Shown in pieces: positions 34,081-45,130 of a stretch of DNA of 64,000 bases. Position 1 is the first letter of the stretch, and the number at the start of each line of letters is the position of its first letter. The stretch comes from Sciurus carolinensis (lineage: Eukaryota; Chordata; Mammalia; Rodentia; Sciuridae). The translations under genes were made by a program, and so were the position numbers. The notes below the pieces were generated by a model. The model was not told where the DNA came from. It did no database searches and saw only the letters and a program-made list of their open reading frames with translations. The stretch covers positions 32,200,750 to 32,264,749 of the forward strand of contig NC_062215.1 in NCBI RefSeq assembly GCF_902686445.1. The letters run 5' to 3'.

Positions 34081-35968
34081 TATTGGGAGCTGCTTTCTCT
34101 GGCTCCCCTTCCTCTCTGTTGACTGTTCTTAGTCTCCGCTGTTGCTTGCTTCCCTTCCTGTCGCTAAGATGGATGTCCTCGTGAGTCACCCCCTGCATCT
34201 TCTCCTTCCACCATCACCTTTAGTAGAATGGGTGCACATCCCATCTGCACCTCCCCCCTTGACTGCTTTTTGGGGACACTGAGCTTGAAAATCCAGTGAT
34301 CTCCTGGATGTTTCCTCTGGAAGTATTCTGCAGCTACCCTCAGGTATTTCTTCTCTCTCTGACTTTGGTACTGTTACCCTCGAAACTCTCTTCTGCTTAT
34401 ATCAGATGTGAAGTATGTTTTCTGCTTACCTTGGCCCAGCAACCTACTCTCTTGCCTTCTTCTGTACTTCTCTTTCTCACTTTGTCCAGTAAACAAGAAA
34501 AATAGTCCTCAAAACTACCTTTGTTTGCATCCCCCCCTCTGCTTGAAAACACTCCTGGGTGAAGCTGAGGCCTCAGAGAGCAAGTGTCTATCTTGGTGGG
34601 TGACCCTCTGGGATACCTGCCCCAGTCTCCTTTTCCTGCCACAGTTGCAACTTCTCCAGCTCCAGTGGATCACTGGTGGCTCTTCTGACTTGTTCCAGAA
34701 TTCCCAGACCACCTGTGTCAGAAATGCCAGCATGTCCACGCCACCAGAACTCCTCCCTGGCTTGCAGACCTGAACGGGATGCACTTTTCCAGACATTCTT
34801 CCCTGATTCTCCCACAGGGAGACACCCTCTCCTTTCTGCAGTCTCCTGAGCTTTTCCTTTGTGCCTGTCCCCGCCACACGCTCTCTGCCCACTGGAAGGG
34901 GAAACTTCACCCGAGCAGACTCAAGGCTTCTCCGTTTCTGGCTCTGGTGCCTGGTGCTGGCTCACTGCAGAACCAGGTGCTTCCAGTTCACGTGTGCCAC
35001 CCAGAGGGTGTTTTTTTCCCATTCAAGAAACCTTCCCGCCTAGCCTCAAACAGGTAGGCCTAGCCTATTCTAGATGCAGGAATAGTGCTGGGCATGGAGC
35101 CACAGGCCACATTGTTGGTCTCAGCACATACTCCATGGTGGGGTGGAGAGGCGCTTGTCTTGGGGGTCTTGCTACCCTGCTTTCTTGTCTTCTAAATCAG
35201 GAGATTAAAATCCATTCATTTCTGAAGGTTGCCTGGCTAATTTAAGAAGCTTTCTTGGGTCTGCGTTGATCTGTTCTTTAATTTCTCCTACTCGCCTGTG
35301 TCTTCAAAAGGGGGAAGATCCCAACAGGTACATTTGCACAGGTGAAAACAAAGGGTTCTGCAGATGGGAGCCATGCACATGGAAGGGCAGTAGCTCTGAC
35401 AACCCTAATGCTGGCTTCTTGTAGGAAATGGAGTTGCTCTGGGAAGAAAGGGTCTGTGACAAGTCTGGGAAGCATGGGTGAAACAGGCTCCCTTCCTGCA
35501 GAGCCTCGTGGCCACGGAATGCTCAGTCTGTAATGATGAGCTTCCTGACCTGCTGCTGTATGCTAGGTCCCCATGTGAAGTCCCGCAGGACTATAGTTTC
35601 CTGAGACTGGCATTGTTTGGAACAGACTCTGAGACAAGTTGCCATAATAACTTTGTGCACCAAAGGGATCGAGGAGAGAGGAGGTCAGGCTAGGGATTGG
35701 CCAGCGGCCCTCCTCCTCCAGCCATGGAAGGGAGGGAAGGCATCAGTAGGTGGAGGAGACCATCAGAGAAGTGGCAGACACCTGCACCCATGCTCTTAGC
35801 CCGCTCCACCTTACAGGCCGAGACTGCCTGTACCCTACCAGTGCACACCCACGCCCTGGACCCCCTTCCCTCCCCTCAGGGCTCTGGAAGGCCTCAGGTG
35901 GAGGTGGGTTTCTGTTTCTCCACGCAGGCTCCGTCGCTCAATCCCACCACTCCCAGGGATGCTGTGTC
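34080..35968. other. Pyrimidine-rich non-coding stretch, possible very old L2
   Basis: The plus strand is C/T-rich from about 34090 to 35040 and resembles the general texture of L2 sense sequence, but no block is secure. Several overlapping frames here are open on both strands. No exon is recognised. Confidence 0.35.
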
Positions 35969-35984
35969 AGAACCATAGCTGCTG

Positions 35985-36084
35985 GGCTGCGGAGATAGCT
36001 CAGTTGGTAGAGTGCTCGCCTTGCAAGCACAGGCCCTGGGTTCAATCCCCAGCACTGCAAAAAAAAAAAAAAAAAAAAAAAAAA
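35985..36084 (+). mobile_element. ID SINE with long pure A tail and target-site duplication
   Basis: A near-intact ID body (to 36058) keeps the A box 'tagctcagttggtagag' and B box 'gggttcaatccc'. It is followed by about 27 uninterrupted A. Flanking duplications are AGAACCATAGCTGCTG (35969-35984) and AGAATCATAGCTGCTG (36085-36100), differing at one base. The long unbroken tail suggests a young insertion. Confidence 0.95.
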
Positions 36085-36099
36085 AGAATCATAGCTGCT

Positions 36100-36480
36100 G
36101 CTGCTTCTGAAATGAGTTTTCCCCACTCATGCAAATCACTCTCTGACTTTGAGCCTCCACGGGTGGGAGCAGCGTTGCAGCTGTCCACTTAGTGAAGGAG
36201 GGACATCTCAGGGCTACTTTTTTTTTTTTCTCCTAGCAAATGCAGGCAATACCTTTCCTCTAATCAACAGGTTCACGAGTATTTGTCCGAGAACCAGAAA
36301 TGCATTTATAAGGGGCTCTCCTAGCTTTGTGGAATTAGAGCAGAGATATTGCTTTCTTTTCACTTCACTTAATCCAAATGAGCTGAGTCTCCTTTCTATA
36401 GGGAAGGGCAAAACAAAACAGAAACCCAACCCAGCAAAAGTAAGGCTTTCTTCCTGCCAAAATAGGACTCGGAAAATAGT
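36100..36480. other. Non-coding sequence, nothing recognised
   Basis: A T run lies near 36220-36230. No repeat or exon is recognised. Confidence 0.5.
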
Positions 36481-36740
36481 TTAGGTCATTGGAATCATGA
36501 AAGGAATGGTGTTTATATAACCTCTTTCTTGCAGAGAACTTGAAAGTGATTTCCTTAACATTATATGCAAATAATATGAAGGGTTTATTTCACCCACTTT
36601 TTTTCAAACTCATCCTCTTTCATGAGGATGTGTGTTTGGAAAGCTTATTTGCTGGTGAGCAGCCTTCTCTTTTTGGCTCTGGGGAAGTTGTCTTTCAAGC
36701 CATAAATTCTGAGTTCTGTTGTTCATCCGAGTTGGGAGGA
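36480..36740. promoter_or_regulatory. AT-rich, repeat-free island with POU octamer
   Basis: Contains ATGCAAAT (36565-36572), an exact octamer, in A/T-rich unique sequence. Enhancer function is inferred. Confidence 0.3.
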
Positions 36741-36884
36741 TACACGTGATGGCCGGTGTGGAGGACGGAAATGAGAATGGTTTGAAAGAACACCTTGATC
36801 TCTGCCACCTAGATTTTTTTGTGTCCTTTATGGTATTTCAGTGTATTGCCAAGTCTGAGGGGTACTTAGTTTGTCCAGATCTCC

Positions 36885-37100
36885 ACAGGGGCTGCAGAGA
36901 TACACCAAGCCACCCACACCCTGGTCTGCAGGGAGCGCAGAATCTAATGGGTGAGGCAGCAGCAGATCCAATGATGCAAGAGAATTGGGTACGTGCAGAG
37001 TGCTTTGGGATAATAAAAGGAGATAAATCTTCCCAGGTGAGGAGGGTGGAGCTGACATGGGAGCCAGCCTTGAAGGCTAGGTTGCATTTCACCAGGTAGA
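36885..37100 (-). mobile_element. L2 LINE fragment, antisense
   Basis: Shows 'agggagcgcagaatctaatg', 'gtgaggcagcagcagatcc', 'gtgctttgggataataaaag' and 'gccagccttgaaggctagg', matching the antisense L2 segment just inside its 3' end. Confidence 0.7.
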
Positions 37101-37289
37101 GGACACCTTGTGGCCCTGAGATGCAGCTGTGGGAAGGGCAGAGGGCCTGAGGATTGCAGGGTAAGGGAGGAGGTACAGAGAGAGATTGGGGCTGTGGGGC
37201 AAGCCAGGATTTGTGCTTGCACTGTTGGGAGCCTGTTCCCCGCAGGCGAGGGGCGTGGTCAGAACCTTCCTCAGTGGTACTAGGAAACT

Positions 37290-38090
37290 GTGTCCCTCCA
37301 TGCTTCCCTTTCTCCTGTCCCTCACTTCTGCAGTCATCAAGAGTTCTGTTGCACCCTAAAAATATGACCTGCCTCTCTTCAGTTCTTCCATTGGCACTTG
37401 TTCCCTCATCACTTATCCTCCACGTGACAGAACTCTTCTTGACCTCCACCCTTGGGCTCCTCCAGCCCATCTTTGACCTGCTGCCGGAGGGATGGTTCTA
37501 ACAGGCTGGGCTGGCCACATCATTCCCTGATCAGCTCCCTTCCGAGGCTCCCATCATCCCCTGATGAAAGACTCAGGTCCTAGGAGAGCCAGGTGAGTCC
37601 TTCACCAGGCGTGCTCCATATCCCTGCCTTCTCATGCACCCAGCCTTAGCCAAATTGGATGTCGCATGCTCTTTCTCTCTTCTGTCTTTAAGTGGACCGT
37701 GTTCTCTGCTTGGGACTCTTTTTTTGTATTCTCCCCAAATCCATCCTTATGCCAGCAGACATCTGCAGTCCCGCCAGCCTGCTCCTTCCTCCCTCACCCG
37801 GTGCATTTAGTCGTGTCTCCCTCTCTCCATTCCTGTAGTACTTTTTGCCCTCTGTGCACATACCCCAATGCCTCATCTTTTTTTTTTTTTTTTTTTTTTG
37901 CGGTACTGGGGATCGAACTCAGGGCCTTGTGCTTGCAAGGCAAGCACTCTACCAGCTGAGCTATCTCCCCAGCCCTGCCTCGTCTTTTTTTTGTTTTTGT
38001 TTTTGGTCTGTCCATCGTATCATTAGGCTGTGAGCTCCTCCCAGCACGTAGTTCTGTGCTAGGCCCATGGAAGGCCCCCAGCAGATGTGT
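37290..38090 (+). mobile_element. L2 LINE fragment, sense, split by an ID insertion
   Basis: Ordered L2 sense blocks: 'ggccacatcattccctgatc', 'cccttccgaggctcccatc', 'ttagccaaattggatgtcg', then after the ID 'gtatcattaggctgtgagctc' and 'tagttctgtgctaggccc'. The ID at about 37.9 kb interrupts it. Confidence 0.78.
37878..37975 (-). mobile_element. ID SINE, antisense, inserted in L2
   Basis: A T run (complement of the A tail) precedes 'gcggtactggggatcgaac', then 'ttgcaaggcaagcactctac' and 'gagctatctccccagccc', the full ID in reverse. Target duplication: TGCCTCATC (37869-37877) and TGCCTCGTC (37976-37984), extended by neighbouring T. Confidence 0.93.
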
Positions 38091-38790
38091 GTGGGTGGGA
38101 GTAGATGGAGGTAGCTGGAAGGAGAAAGCCCAGGGTGGCAGCACAAGCTTCTTACTGACCCATGGTGGTGCTGGTCTCTGAGTTTGCCTCATTTCTCCTG
38201 AGGGTGGTACTGAGATTACTGGAGAAAACAACCAGGGGAAAACTCATTTGTATATAACTCCACTGCCTCCCTCCTCCTGTCCCAGGAGGAAATGATATTT
38301 CCATACATCTTAAACATCCGCCTCCTTTCAGCATCTGCGGAAGCTCAGTTGAATAATGAAAGATAATCAGCAATGGGTTGAAATTTCCTCTCCTTGGGCA
38401 GGTCTTTTTTTCCTACTATCCTATTATATCCTATTATATATCTTATTTACTATCATTGGTGCTCTTGCATGTGGATTGGGGGACTTGCTGGTTCTTTTTC
38501 TCATGGGGGGGGGGGAGTACAGTGGTGTGTACCTTGCACTTTTCAGAGCCAGAGATGCAGCTTTAAAATGTGTCCAGATCCTGCAAAATGACCGCGCATC
38601 AAGGCTGGCAGTGTGCAAACATGGCAAAAGAGAACATTCAGCGTGCTGGCGCTGAGCTCTGGGCGCCCTTCCTGTGAGAGCCTCTCTGTGGGGGAGAAGG
38701 CTCTGCCAGGAGCCAGCGGGGCCTGAGGCCTTAACTCTCAGCTCTGTGCTCATTTTTGTGTCATCAGAGCCATTAAGGGTCATTAAGAGC
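38090..38790. other. Non-coding sequence with an 11-base G run
   Basis: A homopolymer of 11 G lies at 38505-38515. The open frames that cross it differ by frame and are not genes. No other element is recognised. Confidence 0.5.
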
Positions 38791-38945
38791 CTTGGGTTCT
38801 GGTCCCAAATCTCTGCCAACTGGCTGAGTGGCCTTGGGCAAGCCATGTGGCTTTTGCGGCCCAGGTAGCTATGGTCTTTCAAAAGGAGGGGTTTGGACAC
38901 GAGCTTTGAGGGTCTTCCCAGCTTTACAGTTCCATGAGTCTGTGA
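38790..38945 (+). mobile_element. MIR-type SINE
   Basis: Shows 'cttgggttctggtcccaaatc', 'gagtggccttgggcaagcc' and 'gagggtcttcccagctttacag'. Confidence 0.8.
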
Positions 38946-39395
38946 AAGACCCTGGGGCATGGGATTGACAGTGGGGTCTGGTGGAACCCCTCGAGGGAGA
39001 ATATGGCACTGGAGAAGTGAGCAGTGGCAAAGGTCAGGTGGGCCCATGACCAAGGCTGGGGCTACAGGGGTCTAGCGGTCCAGGGTAGATGCTCTCTGTT
39101 GCTTTTGGGGAGAGGAGGGGAGGAAGGCATGGTAGAGAGGAGCATGTCCTGTCTGCAGGGGAGAAGCCGACCCTGAGCTTGAAGCAAATGGCTCTGGGGT
39201 TCCGAGCATGAACTTTGGAGTTTCTAATTGACTGGAGAGGCTTCTGGCACAGTTGGTCCTTCAGTGGACAGAGCCCCAGCGAGGCCAGCTGGTGCCACCC
39301 AGCTGCTTCCCAGAACCGCTTCTTCCATCCCCAGAACCCTTTTCCCCTTAACTCTCCCCTTAAACTGTGCAGCACCCCTGTTACTTATCACCAAC
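38945..39395. other. Non-coding sequence, nothing recognised
   Basis: No repeat or exon is identified; overlapping frames on both strands have no domain. Confidence 0.5.
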
Positions 39396-39480
39396 AGCAT
39401 CAGTAAGAGCCCCCTGAGTGCCAGGCACCATGCTGGACACCAGTGACACAGCTGCCATGCAGTCCTCATCCTGGTTACCA
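39395..39480 (-). mobile_element. L2 LINE 3' fragment, antisense
   Basis: Contains 'gagtgccaggcaccatgctg', 'gacaccagtgacacagctg' and 'catgcagtcctcatcctgg', the antisense L2 3' end. Confidence 0.6.
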
Positions 39481-39874
39481 CCCAACCTTGAGCAGCGGGG
39501 AAAGGGGAGCCGGGAACCTGTGGAGGTGGGGGCCCGGAATGCTGTGCCGCCTGCCCTGCCCCAGCTCCATTCTGCAGATGGTGAATCCCTTGCTCAGAAG
39601 CAGGACTTGGGCAAGAAGAAGAAAAGCAGCAGGTGGATCCTTTTGTAAGTCTGGGGACCTCAGAGGGTGGCAGCCCAGGTGGACACCGCAAACTGTAACG
39701 CTTGATGTCATTTGAAGAAAGCGGAGTTGGCCTGAGCCGGACGGTCAAGGGGAGGCTGGTTGGAATGTCCAGGTGATGGAACCTCAGGAATGAAGCTGTT
39801 CTCTTTCGAGTCCAGTGGGAGCATTGTTAGCCTCCATTTCGAGGAAACCAGAATGTGCCTAAGGGGAGCCACCT

Positions 39875-40045
39875 CTGCAGAAAGAGCAAGGACCGTGGAG
39901 CTACCTGGGCAAGTGCTCATCTCCCTGAGTCTTGCTTTTCTCATCTGCAAAATTGGGATCATTGAGCCCTTCTAGAAGGGTTGTAGGAGACGCGTAGCTG
40001 AAATAATGTACATGACGTGCCTGGCACTCAGTAAGGGCTAGTCCT
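39875..40045 (+). mobile_element. MIR SINE
   Basis: Shows 'cctgggcaagtgctcatctc', 'ctgagtcttgcttttctcatc', 'tgcaaaattgggatcattg' and 'gacgtgcctggcactcagta'. Confidence 0.85.
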
Positions 40046-41370
40046 ATCTTTTGCTCATTTAGAATATTTGGCAGTATTTTTTCTTGTAAGCACCATGGAG
40101 ACCTCTCCATGGTCCTCATATGCTTAGTACGTTTGGACCTATTATTGACACCCAGTGAAACTTGCCAAGTGTCTTGGGGTGGCCACCAAGCCAAATTGCT
40201 TGTCCCTGGCAGGTATCATATTTTCATTTTTTTCACGTCTCCTCTGGCAAGAATTCTGCAGACACCTCTAATTAGAGCCTGGAGAGTTTGAGGGCTAAAT
40301 AATATCTCACACTGACGGTTGATCTCTGCTTTGAAAGTCACACCCTCCTCATCCAGGAAGAGGGTGGGGTGGCCTTTGTGAGCGGCCAGTGAGCATGGTG
40401 GGGTCAGTGGTTGGGTTGGGGTTGTGCATCTGATCACCTTGCCTGAGGAGACACATTTAGAATAGATGCCATGGCTCATGCTTCAGGATGTCTTTAGCCC
40501 CAAAGTGGCCATGATCTTGGTGAAGTACCCTGGCATTTTGTTTCTGTGGTGCAAAAGTGGGGCACGTTGCCAAAGAACTTTGGTTAAATGTATCGACCTT
40601 CCCCTGATCCCATCTCATCTTCCAGATGTCAGTGGTTGGCATGCCCTGGGGAGGGGTTGCTTTCTTTGCCTGTTCTTCCTCCTTTCCCCCTACCCTGTGT
40701 TTGTTCCCCTTCAGCCACCAGCAGTAGCTTAGTATTTGGAGCCAGTCACTTAGAATGGCTCAGACTCCTCGGAGCCAAGGTGCAGCAACTGCCAAGCACC
40801 TGGCCAGGCTTCCAGGGTGGGAGGTGCCACACAACCCTCACGGGCCATCCGCTCACAGCTTATGGCTGCCTGGGCGCCAGGAGAAAGGGCTTACCCTGGG
40901 GACCTCGGAGTGATCCTGCAGTTGATTCTGATTCTCCCATGGAGGAGCCTAACCTGCTTCTTCCTGATTCCTTTCTCTGTCCGACGACCTGGCTAGTGGC
41001 CCTCTGAGAGCATGCTCAGGGGAGTTGGAGAAGGCGGCTAGTGGACTGCTGGGTGCAATTTTCAGACTTGCTGAGGTGCCAGAAGACAGCCCAGGAGAAC
41101 TCTTGGGGCAGAGGCAGCCAACCTGGTTGTGGCTGATCCTGGGCCTTCTGTAAATGGAATGTAGGTGAGGCACACCTCTTAATATGGAACTGTGGCCGTC
41201 CCAAGGTCTTGGCCTTTCGGGGGCTCCGAGGGAGGGCCTGGGATCCGAGGAAGGTGGGCTTGGACCTCTACCCATGAGAGAAGATCTGTGTCTGGGAAGG
41301 CAGAGACCAGTGACTGCCAGTCTTCACATCCATTTCAGGGACCAGTGAGCACTGCGGTGGGAGGAAGGCC
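40045..41370. other. Non-coding sequence, nothing recognised
   Basis: No repeat or exon is recognised. A short repeat-free segment near 40250-40330 includes CTAATTAG. Open frames up to 139 codons have no domain. Confidence 0.45.
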
Positions 41371-42070
41371 AGCCCTGTAATGATGATTGTTTTCACGACT
41401 CATCTGGTGGTGTCATATGAAGCCACGGTTTGCCTCCTTGCTGCCATCCATTCAGCCTTTCTACCTTGGCGGCTCTGCCTCCATATTCCTCCCTGGATGA
41501 TGAATTCACGTCACTGGCCAAAAGGAAGATGAGCTTTGTTCTAAAAGTCACCATTTTGCTCTTTGAAAACTTAGTTTTCTTTCTGAGGACTGTATTAGTG
41601 TTTTAATTTGTTCCTGATACCACCTAAATCAGTTGTGATTAAAGCTTTTTCTTTCTTTTTTTTTTTTAACACCAGGTTGGCTGCCTGGAGTTCACATATT
41701 AACAAAGATGAAAAAGATAGTGTCTGATTTATAATGTTCCAAATCGCTTAAGTCCTTCATTTGTAATTCTCGACAGTATTTCTCTAGTAAAGCGAGGCAT
41801 CCGTCCTGTTGTCAGGGTCTCAGTAATCCCCATGAAAAATGGGGGAAGGATTCGTGAGACGTTCTACGTGAGCATTTGAGATGATGGACAAGTGAAAGTC
41901 AGGACGGCGTAAATTACCCAGTATCTTTCCTCCCCACAGTTATTTTCACGGTGGCATTACAGTATTGGGTAAGTCCCTCGGGACCCTTTAAGGTTAAGAA
42001 ATCAGGAAATAAAAACCTCCTAGTATTTGACCTAATCAATACTGAGGGTTTTCAAATAGATATCTAAGTC
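41370..42070. promoter_or_regulatory. AT-rich island; candidate conserved element containing a micro-exon-like structure
   Basis: About 700 bases without recognised repeats apart from a T run near 41660. The 3' part carries the splice-site pair described separately. Texture resembles conserved intronic elements; this is inference. Confidence 0.35.
41940..41968 (+). other. Candidate 29-base micro-exon
   Basis: The segment is preceded by a polypyrimidine tract and acceptor ('tatctttcctccccacag', ending at 41939) and followed at 41969 by GTAAGT, a consensus donor, with TGG before it. Its length is not a multiple of three, so inclusion would shift a reading frame. No transcript or conservation data support it, so it may be chance. 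Confidence 0.25.
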
Positions 42071-43365
42071 GCTGGCAGCCAGGGCTGGGGAGGCAGGGGG
42101 AAGTAGTTTTGATGGGTGTTGAAGTGATTGCAGCAGCTAAGTGGGCCTTTTTCCCCAAGTACTTGACATGTCCTCAGCCAGGCTGTGGGTAGGAGGGGAG
42201 GCCCATTTGGATTCTTTTGGGGGATATCTTTGGGGTTTTTTTGTCCCTCTATTTTCCACCAGATGTCCACTTTGGGGAGCTGAAATTTGGTTAAAACGAG
42301 ATGAGCCAGGGTAGCAGGGGTGGAGAAAGGAGCCCACTGTAGACCCCGTTGGTGCTGAGAGAACTCAGGCTCCTGTTGAACAGGAAGAGGTCTGGATTCT
42401 CCTCTCCATCATGCCCCCAGAATTCTGAGCACCCAGCAGGCTCCAAGGCGGGCACCTCAGAGACCTGCTGGAGAGCCACTGTGTCCCACAGGGTCTCATC
42501 CTCCGCCAGTAACTGCTTGCCTTTCAGGGGTGTGGGGGTGGGAGCCCAGGGAGCTGAAGTCAGAAGACAGGTAAGAGGCACGATGCCGTTACGTTGGGGA
42601 TTTCTGATTTGTCTCATGATAAAATCGGATTGCACAGTTGGTAAAATCTGGTTGTATAGTTGATCTGTAGCAAAAAGAAAGAAGGAAAAGATGAATGAAA
42701 TCCCTGCCCCTGCTTGCCACCTTCTGTCTTTTATTCTCTGGTGGGTAAGTGTGGAGAGAATATCAATAAAGAGACTAACCATTCAGATCGCAGCAAGAAA
42801 CCCTTGCCCCAGAGGATGGTGGTTGCCTGGGGGAGATCTGGCCCAGACAGGCATGTTGCGTTGCCTACATGTGGGTTGTGACATGCCAGGGAGGTTATGT
42901 TCCGTTGTCCTCTAAGTCCCAGCCACCCGGAGAAGGCATTCGGGATCTGAGGTCAGGTGGGAAAGTATCTTGAACTACTTGAAGACTGTGTCCTGCGGTG
43001 GGTGGGGAGCATCTTCTCATCTGCCTGTTGAGATTATTATAAAACCCTCTTCGGTGGTCCACACTGCAGTGGGAGGTGGGACTGCAGTTTTACCCTTGGG
43101 GGCTTGATTTTGTCCTTTACCTGTGGGCGTGAAAGTGATTGACAGCCTATAAAGTATCTGCCCCAGCCTCACTCAGCACTGTGAGGCAGGTGGGGCAGGA
43201 AAGTCTTAATCCCTATTAGAGGAAGAAATGGCCCTTTGGAGACGTGGTTTGCATGAGCCTGGGCATTGGTACTGCATGGCAAGTCTCCACGTCGCCCACT
43301 GAGTGCCCTTGACGGCTGATGTTCTGCTTAGGGTCACTCTCTAATGAGCAGAAGCCTCCACCAGC
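42070..43365. other. Non-coding sequence, nothing secure
   Basis: A possible antisense MIR scrap lies at 43155-43230 ('actgtgaggcaggtggggc'). Otherwise no repeat or exon is recognised. Confidence 0.45.
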
Positions 43366-43369
43366 ACTT

Positions 43370-43520
43370 CTGGTCTTCACGACTACCCACTGTGATAAGG
43401 CAGTGAGGGTGATTGTACCTCTCTCCACAGGTGAGGAAACCAAGGCTCTCAGGCCAAGCAACAGAGAGTCCTGATTCTTCTTCCAGAGCATATGCATTGT
43501 ACCACCTGCAGTGAGTGAAG
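43370..43520 (-). mobile_element. MIR SINE, antisense
   Basis: Contains 'gtacctctctccacaggtgag', 'gaaaccaaggctctcagg' and 'gagtcctgattcttcttcc'. Confidence 0.7.
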
Positions 43521-43869
43521 CCCATTAAATATAATATCCTGATTTTATAGAGAAGGTGACTGCAAGGCTGAGAGGTTTTTCTTGTGCCCAAATTAACTTC
43601 GGGCATTGAGACGCCCATACCAGAAGTCTCCATGATGTCCAGTGTCCCACGAGAGAGCCTCTCGGGTTTGATCTTTTGTTAGTGCAGGAGACACACAGTG
43701 GACTTGGATTGGGACAGTGTGTTCGAGAAGTAGAGACAGTGGAGGTTCTTGAATAAGGGGACCTTGTGAGGGTAATGCGAACATGACTGTGTAAGGGCCT
43801 GCCTTTGGTCTGAGCTGTGAAATCGCACTTTTAGCCTTCTGAGGAAATTTGTTTTTCTCCACAAAATAA

Positions 43870-44045
43870 CCTGCCCTGAGTACCTCTGCTGGGTCTGCCA
43901 GGCACCGTTCCAGTTGCTTTCACGTCTGCTCTTTAATTTTCTCCTGTTGGCAACACTAGGAATTAGGAATCTGCCTCTTTTTCCCTCACTTTGAGGAAAC
44001 TGAGACTCAGTGAGTGGAAGAAATTTGTCCCAGGCCACATGCCTG
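43870..44045 (-). mobile_element. MIR SINE, antisense
   Basis: Shows 'gtctgccaggcaccgttcc', 'ctctttaattttctcctg', 'ctttgaggaaactgagactc' and 'tttgtcccaggccacatgc'. Confidence 0.85.
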
Positions 44046-44059
44046 GACCACGGAAATGC

Positions 44060-44300
44060 CACCGCAGCATTCAGTAAACTTTGAGCACGTACTGTGTGCA
44101 GGGTTCCATGTTGGGCACCAGGGACAGATCAGTGAACAGAGCAGAAACAAATCCTGGCCAGTAGCAGAGCTAAATTCTAGTGGAGGGAGAAATATGATAA
44201 ACAGCAAATAGGATACAAAGTAAATGACATAGCCCATTAGAAAATGATGAGACCCATTTTTCAAAGAACAGTGGAGCAGGCGAAGGAGATCTAGGGCCCT
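44060..44300 (-). mobile_element. L2 LINE 3' fragment, antisense
   Basis: Strong antisense L2: 'cagtaaactttgagcacgtac', 'tgtgtgcagggttccatgttg', 'accagggacagatcagtgaac' and 'aaattctagtggagggag'. Confidence 0.88.
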
Positions 44301-44765
44301 GGGGTGGGTTGCAGTTTTATCAGTTGGTTAAGGGGAACCCCAAGGTTGAGTTTCACATCAGTTGGTCAGGGGGGATCTTGGAAGGAGGGGCGAGGTGGAG
44401 TGAGCTGCAGCAGATGCACGTGTGGGTTTGACTTGATGCTGTCTTCTCGGGAAGAAAGGGAGGCCGGGTAAGTGGAACCAGCGTGGCCGATGTTACCCAC
44501 CAAGACAGCTAGCTGCCTGGGTGCCCCTGTGTCCTCTGCAGTCCCTGGCTTTGTTCTCTTGACAGCTCACAGCTTCTACTCCCAAGTCCCCACGTGGGCT
44601 ATCCCCGTCTTGCACAGCCTGGCCTTCAGCTTCAGTGGCCTTGGTTTCTGGAGGTCCTACGATAGCCCCAGAGTCTTCCCCACCTTCAGAAGCCCCATAT
44701 CTCTTCTTTCCTAACATAAACCTACATCCCTTCACCCCCACATCCCAGTGCCTAGAGTGAGGAAT
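44300..44765. other. Non-coding sequence, nothing recognised
   Basis: No repeat or exon is recognised; overlapping frames on both strands have no domain. Confidence 0.5.
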
Positions 44766-45130
44766 TAATGCTGTTTTATTTGAAGAGATCTGCGGCTGTC
44801 ATTTTTGATATCTTCTGTTTTTGTATGCGGGAATGCAGAGCACAATTAGAATACAGTTATATATCCTCATAGTTATTAAAGCTTGGATTAACATGACATA
44901 AAGTTTTGTCTGGGGAGTCTTTTGCTATGGCTCAGGGAGCATTTTTTGTGACAGTAATAGGCTACAGTTAATATACTTGAATGATACTAGAATCTGTGTT
45001 ATAAGGCAGAACAAAAGGGGTTTATCTGAAGCTGAATTACAAAGGTGGAATTATCACTGCGAACGATCCACAGAGATCTGGGCTTAATTATTGTCGCTGG
45101 TGTCATTTCAGCATAATATGGGTAGTTACT
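44765..45130. promoter_or_regulatory. AT-rich, repeat-free island; strong candidate conserved non-coding element
   Basis: About 365 bases of unique A/T-rich sequence with no repeat and no sizeable open frame. It carries CAATTA (44843-44848), TTAATTA (45084-45090) followed directly by a SOX-like ATTGT, and several TTATTAA strings. Its edges against GC-rich sequence are sharp. Regulatory function is inferred. Confidence 0.4.

Noticed and set aside
36838..37470. 210-codon minus-strand open frame
   Set aside because: It spans parts of two L2 fragments and has no domain.
38424..39053. 209-codon minus-strand open frame
   Set aside because: It crosses the 11-base G run and a MIR; the open state is compositional.
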